Origin: Bacteroidales bacterium UBA3844 | GTDB taxonomy: Bacteria > Bacteroidota > Bacteroidia > Bacteroidales > Paludibacteraceae | Assembly (NCBI GenBank): GCA_002392915.1 | Contig: DGHQ01000040.1 | Span: 1 to 42,034, forward strand | Direction: 5' to 3' | Length of the DNA: 42,034 bases | In this document: piece by piece, positions 1 through 8,200 of the stretch | How the letters are laid out: each line of letters opens with the position of its first letter | How positions within the stretch are numbered: position 1 is the stretch's first letter | Made by a program: the position numbers and the translations under genes | Notes under the pieces: generated by a model | Databases searched by the model: none | The model's input: only the letters and a program-made list of their open reading frames with translations | Told to the model about the DNA's origin: nothing

Positions 1-84
1 CGAGTAATCGCAACCTTTTTTGTTTATTATTTAACGTCAATTAATATTATAGTAGGATAAAAATGATAGTTGGAGAGTCATAAA

Positions 85-186
85 TGAGGATTCCAAAGGG
101 CGGAACGCCCTTGCCCTCCCAACCAGTGCGAGCCGAAGGCGAGCACATATAGATAGAATAAACACATAGACTCTGAGTCTTAAGAG
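85..186 (+). repeat. Dispersed two-hairpin repeat, copy 1 (REP-like)
   Basis: The copy starts with TGAGGATT. Hairpin 1 (94-113) has stem AAGGGCG/CGCCCTT, loop GAA and one unpaired A. A 12-base pyrimidine-rich linker follows. Hairpin 2 (126-146) is GTGC-GA-GCC, loop GAA, GGC-GA-GCAC, where the two GA steps face each other as tandem G.A mismatches. A third small palindrome, AGACTCTGAGTCT, lies at 168-180. The same architecture recurs at 36361, 37508, 40369 and, inverted, at 40481. It sits in the noncoding leader of the GH25 gene. Confidence 0.85.
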
Positions 187-228
187 AAATTCCGAACCAT
201 AAAGAACCAATTTGTGAATTATAATAAT

Positions 229-236
229 TATATTTG
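229..236 (+). promoter_or_regulatory. Putative -7 box of the GH25 gene
   Basis: TATATTTG matches the Bacteroidota -7 consensus TAnnTTTG and lies 21 bases before the ATG at 258. No well-spaced -33 TTTG is visible. Confidence 0.4.
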
Positions 237-257
237 TGTTTGTGATATAATAGATTT

Positions 258-995
258 ATGGACAGATTATTATTATTCCTAATACTTGTACTTGTTTGTT
301 TCTCATCTTGCAATGAAGACAAAGCTGTTTTGGATCAGACCATTGATTACTCTGCTATGGATCTCCATAATCCGCCTGACACTCTTTGGGGTGTGGATGT
401 GAGTCATTATCAAGGGAAAATCGATTTTGACGATTTGGAAGAGGGGGCTCATTTTGTTATCATCAGATCTTCTATCGGGTCAAGTGGTAAATGTGACCAA
501 CGTTTTTATGGGAATTATGCAAAAGCCGCGAAATCACATTTGTTGCTCGGATTTTACCATTTCTTTTATTTCGACTGTGACGGTGAATTGCAGGCAAAAA
601 TTTTTTTGGATGCCACGAATGGCAAACGAAATAATTTTCCTTTGATCATAGATTTTGAAGAGTCGACGGTGGTCAACAATCCAAAACAGATGAATGTGGA
701 TTCTTCCGTATATAATCTTCGTAAGATGGTGGATTATCTTCAACTTCAAGGAAAAGATGTGATGATTTATTCTAATCGTCATTGTTATGCGAAATATAAT
801 ATAGCGTCTAATTTCCCTGGAGTCAAATTATGGGTGGCTGATTATAATGCAATGTTTGTGACGGAGGATTTTCCCGACTGTTATATCCAACAATATGCTT
901 GCGACGGCAGTGTCTATGGAATTCCAGCAAATGTTGATTTGAACGTTATTGTCGACAGCAAAATGATCATTACGCCAGAAAAACAACCCCAATAG
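258..995 (+). CDS. GH25 family lysozyme-like lipoprotein
   Basis: This 245-residue protein has a lipoprotein signal peptide with the lipobox ending FSSC (Cys18), so it is probably anchored in an envelope membrane facing the periplasm or outside. The mature part carries the glycoside hydrolase 25 signature GVDVSHYQGKIDF near residues 45-57, with Asp47. The catalytic DxE motif is in PLIIDFEE (Asp132, Glu134), followed by WVADYN (192-197), QQYACDG (211-217) and VDLN. Family members cleave the beta-1,4 N-acetylmuramic acid bond of peptidoglycan. The length fits a single GH25 domain with no added wall-binding repeats. It stands alone, with a structured repeat just upstream and the pyrF promoter downstream. 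The fold is confident; remodelling versus attack on other bacteria cannot be decided. Confidence 0.9.
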   Translation: MDRLLLFLILVLVCFSSCNEDKAVLDQTIDYSAMDLHNPPDTLWGVDVSHYQGKIDFDDLEEGAHFVIIRSSIGSSGKCDQRFYGNYAKAAKSHLLLGFYHFFYFDCDGELQAKIFLDATNGKRNNFPLIIDFEESTVVNNPKQMNVDSSVYNLRKMVDYLQLQGKDVMIYSNRHCYAKYNIASNFPGVKLWVADYNAMFVTEDFPDCYIQQYACDGSVYGIPANVDLNVIVDSKMIITPEKQPQ

Positions 996-1040
996 TGATT
1001 TTTTTCATGTCTTTTTCATCAGTTTCACGTCATTTGGTGC

Positions 1041-1048
1041 TATCTTTG
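1041..1048 (+). promoter_or_regulatory. Putative -7 box of pyrF
   Basis: TATCTTTG matches TAnnTTTG exactly, 36 bases upstream of the pyrF ATG. A T-rich tract (1010-1018) lies where a -33 element would be expected. Confidence 0.5.
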
Positions 1049-1083
1049 CCTAGTTTTTTGTGTATGATTGAAAAAATACAGAT

Positions 1084-1923
1084 ATGACAAGAGAAGAATT
1101 ATTTGAAAATATCAAGAAGAAGCAGTCGTTTCTTTGTGTTGGTCTTGACACTGACGTGAACAAGATTCCTGAGTTTATGTTTGATAAATACGAAGGCGAC
1201 TATATATTCGAATTCAATAAGCAAATTATCGACGCTACTGCAAAATATTGCGTCGCATACAAGCCTAATTTGGCATTTTATGAGAGTCTTGGACTTCAAG
1301 GATGGGATGTCCTGGAGCGTACCGTCGACTATATTCGCAGCAATTATCCGGATATGTTTTTGATCGCCGATGCTAAACGTGGTGATATCGGCAACACTTC
1401 AGCTATGTATGCCCGCACATTCTTTGGAGCAATGGATTTCGATTCAGTTACTGTGGCTCCTTATATGGGAGAGGATTCTGTGTCTCCATTCTTGACATAT
1501 GAAGGCAAGTGGGTGACTCTTCTTGCGTTGACATCAAACAAGGGAGCATTCGATTTCCAGTTTATGAAGGATGCTGAGTCTGGTGACACATTGTATCAGA
1601 AAGTTTTGAAAACATCTAAGAATTGGGGTAATGCTGACAATATGATGTATGTTGTCGGTGCGACAAAAGCTGATATGCTTAGTGATATACGTGAGATTAT
1701 CCCGGATAATTTCTTGCTTGTCCCAGGTATCGGAGCCCAGGGTGGTAGCCTAGAGGAGGTTGTGAAACATGGTATGAACAGCCAGTGTGGACTTCTTGTC
1801 AATTCTTCACGCGCCATTATATACGCTGCCAACGACGAGACATTTGCTGAGGCGGCTGCTCGTGAGGCAAAGAAGGTGCAGGAACAGATGGCTGGATTCT
1901 TGAAGGCTGCGGGAATGATTTAA
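1084..1923 (+). CDS. pyrF: Orotidine 5'-phosphate decarboxylase (type 2)
   Basis: It decarboxylates OMP to UMP, the last step of de novo pyrimidine synthesis, in the cytoplasm. The 279-residue length is that of the longer type 2 OMP decarboxylases. Visible motifs are VGLDTD (19-24), AYKPN with Lys60, the catalytic Asp-x-Lys-x-x-Asp centre DAKRGD (96-101), the phosphate-binding PGIGAQGG (214-221) and VNSSRAIIYA (239-248). All key residues are present. The HD-domain gene follows 20 bases after the stop, so the two are probably cotranscribed. Confidence 0.97.
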   Translation: MTREELFENIKKKQSFLCVGLDTDVNKIPEFMFDKYEGDYIFEFNKQIIDATAKYCVAYKPNLAFYESLGLQGWDVLERTVDYIRSNYPDMFLIADAKRGDIGNTSAMYARTFFGAMDFDSVTVAPYMGEDSVSPFLTYEGKWVTLLALTSNKGAFDFQFMKDAESGDTLYQKVLKTSKNWGNADNMMYVVGATKADMLSDIREIIPDNFLLVPGIGAQGGSLEEVVKHGMNSQCGLLVNSSRAIIYAANDETFAEAAAREAKKVQEQMAGFLKAAGMI

Positions 1924-1943
1924 TTGTTTGGGTAGACAGAGTA

Positions 1944-3182
1944 ATGCGCACAAAAATCATCAACGACCCAGTCCACGGATTTGTTAATATCCCGGAGTTT
2001 ATCTACGAAATTATCGAACATCGTTTTTTTCAACGTTTGTCACGAATCAGACAACTGGGTTTGACTTACATGGTGTATCCTGGTGCACAGCATACCCGTT
2101 TCCTTCACTCTTTGGGCGCTATGCACTTGATGGGTGAGGCTTTGACTACTCTTGGTAATAAAGGTGTTGCAATTTCAAAGGAAGAGAGAGAGGCTGCAAT
2201 GGCCGCTATCCTTCTTCATGATGTCGGTCACGCTCCATTCTCGCATGTGTTGGAGAGTACTTTTGTTTCTGGCATTTCACATGAGGAAATTTCTCTTCTG
2301 ATGATGAAACAGATAAATAAAGATTTCGGTGGCAAACTTGATATGGCCATCGAAATCTTTCAAGATAAATACCCTCGTCATTTTTTCCATCAGCTGATTT
2401 CAGGACAGTTGGATGTAGACAGACTTGATTATCTGAGCCGAGACTGCTATTTCACAGGAGTCGTCGAGGGAGTTATCGGAGCAGAGAGAATCATTAAGAT
2501 GATGAATGTCGCTGAAGATAAACTCTGTGTGGAGATGAAGGGTATATACTCAATCGAGAAGTTTTTGATTGCCAGACGAATGATGTATTGGCAGGTTTAT
2601 CTACATAAGGCATCGATAGCGGCGGAACAGGTGTTGATATCTTTGCTTAGACGGGCGATTTGTCTTGCCAAACAAGGTGAGGAGCTGTTCGCGTCGCCAT
2701 CATTGAGATATTTTCTATATAACAACGTCGAGGCTGAATCTTTCGACATCTATAGTTCTTCGCTTGAAAATTATGCCAGATTCGATGATTCCGACATATA
2801 TTCCGCACTGAAAGTATGGCAATGCCATAAAGATAATATCTTGTCCTTATTAAGTGAGGCACTTACAGACAGACGATTGTTTAAGGTCAAAGTCTTTGAT
2901 CATGAACCAAGTGATTCTGAGGTAGATGAAATAAAGAAGCAGATACAGTCGGTCACTAATTTTACAGATGAAGAGGTAGAATATTTATGTAGGGTTGTTC
3001 CTGTGACAAGCAAGGCTTATTCATTGAATAACGGTGGTCTGAATATTCTGCGTTCTGATGGAAAATTGTGTGATGTGAGTGAAGTTTCTGATATTTTAGA
3101 CTTTTCTTTATTGTCAAAACAAGAGAAGAAATACTATCTTTGCTACTATGATTCACGTCAATATTTTAACACTCAGATGTAG
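1944..3182 (+). CDS. HD domain phosphohydrolase (dGTPase/SAMHD1-like superfamily)
   Basis: A 412-residue cytosolic metal-dependent phosphohydrolase. The HD signature is visible as HTRFLHSLGAMH (50-61), LLHDVGHAPFSH (90-101, with His92-Asp93) and QLDVDRLDYLSRD (155-167). These are the metal ligands of the COG1078 branch, which includes dNTP triphosphohydrolases. The remaining 230 residues are mostly helical, with no transmembrane segment. It lies between pyrF and lpxD, an arrangement I recall from other Bacteroidales. Substrate is unknown: a nucleotide triphosphate is likely by family, but sequence does not establish it. Confidence 0.9.
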   Translation: MRTKIINDPVHGFVNIPEFIYEIIEHRFFQRLSRIRQLGLTYMVYPGAQHTRFLHSLGAMHLMGEALTTLGNKGVAISKEEREAAMAAILLHDVGHAPFSHVLESTFVSGISHEEISLLMMKQINKDFGGKLDMAIEIFQDKYPRHFFHQLISGQLDVDRLDYLSRDCYFTGVVEGVIGAERIIKMMNVAEDKLCVEMKGIYSIEKFLIARRMMYWQVYLHKASIAAEQVLISLLRRAICLAKQGEELFASPSLRYFLYNNVEAESFDIYSSSLENYARFDDSDIYSALKVWQCHKDNILSLLSEALTDRRLFKVKVFDHEPSDSEVDEIKKQIQSVTNFTDEEVEYLCRVVPVTSKAYSLNNGGLNILRSDGKLCDVSEVSDILDFSLLSKQEKKYYLCYYDSRQYFNTQM

Positions 3183-3263
3183 TTTTGGTTGAATTTTGTG
3201 TCGGAAAAGTAATGTAATTGTTCATATTCGTGTGATTGATTGCGGTATATGTCAATATTTTAC

Positions 3264-3271
3264 TACTTTTG
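3264..3271 (+). promoter_or_regulatory. Putative -7 box of the lpx operon
   Basis: TACTTTTG matches TAnnTTTG, 24 bases upstream of the lpxD ATG, within a 113-base intergenic gap. It suggests lpxD-lpxC/fabZ-lpxA can be transcribed separately from pyrF-HD. Confidence 0.45.
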
Positions 3272-3295
3272 TTTGATTTTATAATTTTTTAGAGC

Positions 3296-4384
3296 ATGGA
3301 ATTTACAGCAGGACAGTTGGCAGCAATGCTTAAAGGACAAGTAGAAGGAGATGAAAATGTAAAGGTTAGTACTTTTGCAAAAATAGAAGAGGGTAGAACG
3401 GGAGCTATTTCATTTCTGTCAAATCCAAAGTACACAGAGTATCTCTATTCCACAAAATCATCTGTCGTGTTGGTGTCCAATGATTTTGTTCCGACGAAGG
3501 AATATTCATGCACACTATTGAGAGTTGTTGATCCGTATGCTGCGGTAGCTCAGCTTCTTCGTTTGGCGGATCAGTATTTGTCACCAAAGAGAAATGGAAT
3601 TCATCCGTCAGCTTTTATTTCAGATAAAGCCAAGGTTGGAGAGAATGTCTATATCGGGCAGAATGTTGTGATAGAAGACGGTGCTGTGATAGGCAATGGA
3701 TGTCAGATTTACGCCAATACGTTTATCGGACAGGGAGTGACATTAGAAGAAGATTCATTGGTTTATGCCAATGTGACAATATATAAAGGCTGTAAGATTG
3801 GCAAAAGATGTGTTTTGCAGGCAGGATGTGTGATTGGAGGAGACGGCTTTGGTTTCGCTCCGAATCCAGACGGATCTTATAGCAAGATTCCTCAGCTTGG
3901 TATCGTTCGATTGGAGGACGACGTAGAGATTGGGGCTAATTCGACAGTCGACCGTGCCACAATGGGAGAGACTGTTATTCACAGGGGTGTCAAGATAGAC
4001 AATCTTGTGCATATCGCGCATAATGTTGTTGTAGGAGACAACACAGTGATGGCTGCATTGACCGGTATTGCTGGTTCGACAAAGATTGGTAAACATTGTA
4101 TGTTTGGAGGCCAGAGTGGAGTGGTCGGCCATGTGGAAGTGGCGGACAATTCTAATTTTGCCGCAAAATGTGGTGTTTCTTCATCAATCAAGACTCCAGG
4201 TCAACAGTGGCATTTCTACCCACATATGGAAGGAGCGAAATTCCGTCGCAGCTATGTTTGCCTTAAGCAGTTGCCAGAGACTGTAAAGGTTGTTTCGGAG
4301 ACAGAAAAGCAATTACGTGTTGCCAACGAGAGAATAGAGGCACTTGAAAAGCAGATTCAGGAGTTGGCAAGTAAAATAAAGTAA
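3296..4384 (+). CDS. lpxD: UDP-3-O-acylglucosamine N-acyltransferase LpxD
   Basis: It transfers a 3-hydroxyacyl chain from ACP to the 2-amino group of UDP-3-O-acyl-glucosamine, the third step of lipid A synthesis. The N-terminal 100 residues form the uridine-binding domain (start MEFTAGQLAAML, SFLSNPKY at 39-46). A left-handed beta-helix of hexapeptide repeats runs from about 102 to 300. The catalytic His lies in VHIAHNVVVGDN (His242). GGDGFGFAPN (181-190) is a family hallmark. The C-terminal tail (about 335-362) is a charged helix or coiled coil. Length 362 fits the family. lpxC-fabZ follows 19 bases downstream. Confidence 0.97.
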   Translation: MEFTAGQLAAMLKGQVEGDENVKVSTFAKIEEGRTGAISFLSNPKYTEYLYSTKSSVVLVSNDFVPTKEYSCTLLRVVDPYAAVAQLLRLADQYLSPKRNGIHPSAFISDKAKVGENVYIGQNVVIEDGAVIGNGCQIYANTFIGQGVTLEEDSLVYANVTIYKGCKIGKRCVLQAGCVIGGDGFGFAPNPDGSYSKIPQLGIVRLEDDVEIGANSTVDRATMGETVIHRGVKIDNLVHIAHNVVVGDNTVMAALTGIAGSTKIGKHCMFGGQSGVVGHVEVADNSNFAAKCGVSSSIKTPGQQWHFYPHMEGAKFRRSYVCLKQLPETVKVVSETEKQLRVANERIEALEKQIQELASKIK

Positions 4385-4403
4385 TAACTGAGAAAAAAAC
4401 AAA

Positions 4404-5789
4404 ATGGAAAATCAGAAGACATTAAAGGGAGAATTCTCTATTTCTGGTGTAGGTTTGCATACAGGTTTGGCTATCAATGCCACTTTTAAGCCAGCACCTG
4501 CAGGTACAGGTATTAAGTTCAAACGCGTAGACATCGAGGGAGAAAACGAGATTGACGCTTTGGCTGAAAATGTAGTTGAGACAAGCCGTGGCACAGTTAT
4601 TGCTAAGGGAGATGTTAAGGTAAGCACAATTGAGCATGCAATGTCGGCACTATATGCTATGGGTGTAGACAACTGTATGATTGAGATTTCTGGTGCTGAG
4701 ATGCCTATCCTTGATGGCAGTGCTGCTCCATTCGTGAAAGAGATTCTTGCTGTTGGTCTTGAAGATCTAGATGCTGAGCGTGAATATTACGTTGTAAGAA
4801 AGAAGACAGAGTTCGTTAATGAGACTACTGGTTCAAAGTATACATTTATTCCAGACGAGGATTTCTCGATGACAGTAATGGTCAAGTATCCATCAGCTGT
4901 ATTGAGCAATCAGTTCGCCAACTTAGATTCTATCGCTGATTTCCAGAATGAGGTGGCATCTTGCCGTACATTCGTGTTTGTAAAGGAAATAGAGCCTCTT
5001 GTTAAGAATAACCTTATTAAGGGAGGAGATCTAAATAACGCGATTGTCGTTTATGACGCGAAGATGTCTCAGGAAGAAGTTGATCATCTTTGTGATATTA
5101 TGGGCAAGCCTCATATGAAGGCTGAGAACATCGGCTACATGAGCAATGAGCCTTTGCGTTTTGAGAACGAGCCAGCCCGTCACAAGATGCTTGATTTGAT
5201 TGGAGACTTGGCATTGATCGGTAAGCCAATCAAGGGTAAGGTGATTGCTGTATGCCCAGGCCACACTGCAAACGCAGATTTGACAAAGAAACTTCGTAAG
5301 GAGATCAAGCGTCAGGAGGTTGTTATCCCGTCATATGATCCAAACTTGGAGCCAGTGATGGATGTGAACAAGATCAGAGAGATCCTTCCTCACCGTTGGC
5401 CAATGCAGTTGGTGGACAAGGTGATAGAGATTTCGGACAATTATGTTGTCGCTATCAAGAATGTCACTTCAAACGAGACATTCTTTATGGGACATTTCCC
5501 ACAGGAGCCGGTTATGCCAGGAGTGTTGATCGTTGAGGCAATGGCACAGTCTGGAGGTTTGTTTGTTTTGAATTCATTGGATGACCCACACGGATATTCT
5601 ACATACTTCATGAAGATTGACAATGTGAAGTTCCGTCGTAAGGTAGTGCCAGGAGACACATTGATATTCAAGGTGTCGTATATAACTCCTTTGAGAAGAG
5701 GATGCGCTGTGATGAAGGCTTATGCTTTTGTCGGTGACCAGATTGTGGCAGAGGCAGAGTTTATGGCTCAAATTATTAAGAACAAATAA
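4404..5789 (+). CDS. lpxC/fabZ: Bifunctional LpxC deacetylase / FabZ dehydratase fusion
   Basis: The N-terminal half (about 1-305) is the zinc-dependent UDP-3-O-acyl-GlcNAc deacetylase LpxC, the committed step of lipid A synthesis. Zinc ligands are His78 in STIEHAMSALYAMGVDN and His260/Asp264 in HKMLDLIGD. The general acid-base residues are Glu77 and His287 (PGHTAN). The C-terminal part (about 315-461) is the (3R)-hydroxyacyl-ACP dehydratase FabZ, with LPHRWPMQLVD (328-338), catalytic His364 in GHFPQEPVMPG and Glu378. Both active sites look intact. The fusion is characteristic of Bacteroidota and joins two enzymes that compete for 3-hydroxyacyl-ACP supply. It sits between lpxD and lpxA. Confidence 0.98.
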   Translation: MENQKTLKGEFSISGVGLHTGLAINATFKPAPAGTGIKFKRVDIEGENEIDALAENVVETSRGTVIAKGDVKVSTIEHAMSALYAMGVDNCMIEISGAEMPILDGSAAPFVKEILAVGLEDLDAEREYYVVRKKTEFVNETTGSKYTFIPDEDFSMTVMVKYPSAVLSNQFANLDSIADFQNEVASCRTFVFVKEIEPLVKNNLIKGGDLNNAIVVYDAKMSQEEVDHLCDIMGKPHMKAENIGYMSNEPLRFENEPARHKMLDLIGDLALIGKPIKGKVIAVCPGHTANADLTKKLRKEIKRQEVVIPSYDPNLEPVMDVNKIREILPHRWPMQLVDKVIEISDNYVVAIKNVTSNETFFMGHFPQEPVMPGVLIVEAMAQSGGLFVLNSLDDPHGYSTYFMKIDNVKFRRKVVPGDTLIFKVSYITPLRRGCAVMKAYAFVGDQIVAEAEFMAQIIKNK

Positions 5790-5815
5790 AATAGATAGGA
5801 CTAAATATTTTGTGG

Positions 5816-6595
5816 ATGGAACAACCATTTGTAAGCATACATCCCGATGCTAAGATCGGAAAAAATGTTGAAATCGGACCGTTTACTTTCATTGACAAGG
5901 ATGTCGAGATCGGAGACGGTACGAAGATTATGGCTAATGTCACAATCTTGGAGGGGGCACGCATCGGTAAGAATTGTATTATTTTCCCTAACGCAGTCAT
6001 TTCTGCGATTCCACAGGATTTGAAATTCAAGGGAGAAAAAACGACTGCTGTTATCGGAGACAACACCACAATTCGTGAGTGTGTTACTATCAACAGAGGC
6101 ACAGCATCCAAGGGCACTACGATTGTCGGCAGTAATTGTCTGATTATGGCTTATGTCCATGTCGCTCACGACTGTGTTGTAGGCAACAACATCATTTTAG
6201 GCAACACTACACAGCTTGCTGGTGAGGTTCATGTGGATGATTGGGCAATTATTTCAGGAGGTACTCTTGTTCATCAGTTCACGCGTATCGGTTCACATGT
6301 GATGATTCAGGGAGGTTCGAGAATCGGTAAGGATGTCCCTCCGTTTGCGATGGCAGGACGTGATCCGTTGGCTTATTGCGGATTGAATCTAGTCGGCTTG
6401 CGCAGACGTGGATTCTCAAATGAGAAGATTGAAGAAATTCAGAATATTTACCGTACATTATATATGTCTGGATTGAATGTCTCTCAGGCGATTGCCAAGA
6501 TCAAGGAGACTTTCCAAGAAACAGAGGAGCGTAAGGTGGTGCTTGACTTCTTGGAAGGCAGTGAGAGAGGCATTATTCCAAGTATTGTTAAATAA
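5816..6595 (+). CDS. lpxA: UDP-N-acetylglucosamine O-acyltransferase LpxA
   Basis: It adds 3-hydroxyacyl to the 3-OH of UDP-GlcNAc, the first lipid A step, as a soluble trimer. The beta-helix begins HPDAKIGKNVEIGPF. The LpxA hallmark PQDLKFKGE is at 66-74, the catalytic His118 lies in MAYVHVAHDCVVGN, and VHQFTRIGSHVMIQGG follows. The C-terminal 65 residues are helical (GLRRRGFSNEKI). The frame is open from TTG at 5810, but the ATG at 5816 is preferred because it gives the usual N-terminus, placing HPDAKIG about ten residues in. That makes 259 residues. It lies 26 bases after lpxC-fabZ. Confidence 0.96.
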   Translation: MEQPFVSIHPDAKIGKNVEIGPFTFIDKDVEIGDGTKIMANVTILEGARIGKNCIIFPNAVISAIPQDLKFKGEKTTAVIGDNTTIRECVTINRGTASKGTTIVGSNCLIMAYVHVAHDCVVGNNIILGNTTQLAGEVHVDDWAIISGGTLVHQFTRIGSHVMIQGGSRIGKDVPPFAMAGRDPLAYCGLNLVGLRRRGFSNEKIEEIQNIYRTLYMSGLNVSQAIAKIKETFQETEERKVVLDFLEGSERGIIPSIVK

Positions 6596-6610
6596 TAAAA
6601 TCTATCGAGT

Positions 6611-7456
6611 ATGTTTAGGAAAAGTATTGTTGCAAGTGTGTTGACGTTTGGTGTCGCCGCTTTCACATTCACTTCTTGTGATGAGGAAACATTGAATGCG
6701 TTTACTCAGGGTGATACAGTAGCAGCTTTGAAGGAGGCTTTAGGTGTCGGCGTCAATGTCGCTGTGGATCGTCTTTCTACGGAAGGCTATTTTGAAGATG
6801 CTGCTACAAGGATTGGTTTGCCTCAGGAGGCTGTTTCCGCTTTCACTGCTGTTCAAGCTTTACAGAAAGTTCCTGGTGTCAGCTCAGTTTTAAATGAAGT
6901 CGGATTAGGTTCTGATTTGCAGGATAATCTTGTTACTTTGTTTAATGACGCTGCAAAAGACGCTGCTCCAGAGGCTGCCTCGATATTTGCTGGTGCAATC
7001 AAAGACATGTCGGTTCAGGATGGAGAGCAAATTTTGTTCGGAGGAAGCGGTGCCGCTACTACATATTTGAAGGACAATACTTACACAGGTTTGCAGGGTG
7101 CGTTCCATGATCCGATTGTTAACAGCATGAATAATGTGAAAATCGCTGGAATGACTGCTACAAATGCTTGGACGAAATTCGCTACTGGAAACAACAAGTT
7201 GGCAGGATATATTAATCAGTACAGAAGTGCTATTGATCTTGCTTCTAAAACTGGTGTTATACCTTCAAATGCTATGACGGCAATCAACAATGTTGGTGAA
7301 GTGAATACTGATATCTCTGATTATGTGACTGGTAAGGCTCTCGACGGTTTGTTCTTGAGAGTGTCTCAGAAAGAGGATGATATCCGTACTAACGCAGCCG
7401 CTCGTACTTCAGATTTGTTGAAGAGAGTGTTCGGCAGACTGGATGAGAACAAGTGA
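6611..7456 (+). CDS. DUF4197 family lipoprotein
   Basis: A 281-residue protein with a signal peptide and lipobox FTSC (Cys23), so a predicted lipoprotein. The mature region starts ALKEALGVGVNVAVDRLS (about 35-52), then GYFEDAATRIGLP, a pattern I recognise from the DUF4197 family. No enzymatic motif is visible; the sequence is helical and rich in Ala, Asn and Asp. It starts 15 bases after lpxA and ends at a terminator, so it is probably the last gene of the lpx transcript. Link to outer-membrane biogenesis is suggested by context only. Confidence 0.8.
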   Translation: MFRKSIVASVLTFGVAAFTFTSCDEETLNAFTQGDTVAALKEALGVGVNVAVDRLSTEGYFEDAATRIGLPQEAVSAFTAVQALQKVPGVSSVLNEVGLGSDLQDNLVTLFNDAAKDAAPEAASIFAGAIKDMSVQDGEQILFGGSGAATTYLKDNTYTGLQGAFHDPIVNSMNNVKIAGMTATNAWTKFATGNNKLAGYINQYRSAIDLASKTGVIPSNAMTAINNVGEVNTDISDYVTGKALDGLFLRVSQKEDDIRTNAAARTSDLLKRVFGRLDENK

Positions 7457-7476
7457 TCCGAATGATTCTTAAATAT

Positions 7477-7510
7477 AAAAAGGATTTGGCAGAAATGTCA
7501 AATCCTTTTT
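7477..7510 (+). terminator. Intrinsic terminator after the lpx/DUF4197 operon
   Basis: A perfect 12-bp stem AAAAAGGATTTG / CAAATCCTTTTT encloses a 10-base loop and ends in a T run (7506-7510). Confidence 0.85.
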
Positions 7511-7530
7511 GTTTTGTAAAATATGCCTTG

Positions 7531-7538
7531 TATCTTTG
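7531..7538 (+). promoter_or_regulatory. Putative promoter of the 7562 gene
   Basis: TATCTTTG is a perfect TAnnTTTG box 23 bases before the ATG. A TTTTTG at 7506-7511 sits at the right spacing (19 bases) to be the -33 element, so it overlaps the T run of the preceding terminator. Confidence 0.6.
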
Positions 7539-7561
7539 GATTTACATTAAGATAGACAACT

Positions 7562-7987
7562 ATGAAATGCTATATAATAATATTTGCTCTGCTTACTTGC
7601 TCTGCTTTAATTTGTAGTGTACAGGAGACTATTGCCGAAACTGATTCAGTCAAAATCACTCAGAATTCAACTTCTCTTTCCCGACATGATTTGGATGAGG
7701 CTATATTGAAGAATGTCTATTCCGAACTGCTTGATGTTGATAAACAGATCCGGCTAACTCATAATATGTTAGTCGACTTGAATTTCATGAGTCCGGGTGT
7801 GGAACGAAAGATTCAAATGAAATTAGACGAGTTGAATGGTCGTCTGGATAAGGCATCTGCTGAACTTGATTCCATTACAGACAAGGAAGTCAAAGCAGAG
7901 TCTAAACCATATAAAGTGACGGTTAAGGATTGCAGACAGAAGATTTCCAAATGTTCGGGAATGTTGAAGAAGAAATCTAAAAGATAG
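7562..7987 (+). CDS. Small secreted hypothetical protein, coiled-coil
   Basis: I do not recognise a family. The 141-residue product starts with a hydrophobic signal segment (about 4-24) including Cys13 and Cys18, neither in an ideal lipobox. The mature part is predicted helical, with heptad-like spacing around residues 45-105 (VYSELLDVDKQIRLT, KLDELNGRLDKASAELDSI). It ends in a basic tail rich in lysine (LKKKSKR). It has its own promoter and faces a convergent terminator, so it is monocistronic. A periplasmic, coiled-coil role is inferred. Confidence 0.7.
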   Translation: MKCYIIIFALLTCSALICSVQETIAETDSVKITQNSTSLSRHDLDEAILKNVYSELLDVDKQIRLTHNMLVDLNFMSPGVERKIQMKLDELNGRLDKASAELDSITDKEVKAESKPYKVTVKDCRQKISKCSGMLKKKSKR

Positions 7988-8076
7988 CTATTGTTGACGA
8001 TTTAGTCTTCATTTAATTAGGTGACTATATTGCTGTTGTACAAAATGATGATTGTTAACCGTTTGCTTTTTCTTTC

Positions 8077-8103
8077 ATAACGTCTCTTTTTTTGTGACGT
8101 TAT
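8077..8103 (+). terminator. Hairpin, possible terminator of the 7562 gene
   Basis: A perfect 8-bp inverted repeat ATAACGTC / GACGTTAT encloses a T-rich 11-base loop, 90 bases after the stop codon. There is no T run after the stem on the plus strand, so a terminator role is uncertain. A binding palindrome is an alternative. Confidence 0.4.
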
Positions 8104-8125
8104 TTCAGGACTAGACATTCAAAAG

Positions 8126-8166
8126 AAAAAAACTGAAGACCGATTGATTTCGATCTCCAGTTTTTT
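8126..8166. terminator. Bidirectional terminator between convergent genes
   Basis: AAAAAAACTG at 8126-8135 pairs with CAGTTTTTT at 8158-8166, with a second short GAT/ATC pairing inside. A runs on one side and T runs on the other let it serve both the 7562 gene and the minus-strand FHA gene. Confidence 0.7.
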
Positions 8167-8169
8167 ATC

Positions 8170-8200
8170 TTTAATCTCTAATCTCTAATCTCTAATCTAA
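8170..8200. repeat. Short tandem repeat of TAATCTC
   Basis: TTAATCTC, then TAATCTC units, then TAATCTAA: at least three tandem heptamers directly after the FHA gene stop codon (8201-8203). Confidence 0.8.

Noticed and set aside
47..322. Minus-strand 91-codon frame across repeat copy 1, and a similar one (36339-36542) across copy 2, sharing a CSPxART-like peptide
   Set aside because: The shared peptide is the repeat read antisense; the frames diverge outside it, and hairpin conservation explains the similarity.
3755..4132. 125-codon minus-strand frame
   Set aside because: Antisense shadow of the lpxD beta-helix repeats.
8170..8200. TAATCTC tandem units considered as a CRISPR or phase-variation tract
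   Set aside because: Units are 7 bases without spacers and lie outside coding sequence after a stop codon; no evidence that it alters expression.
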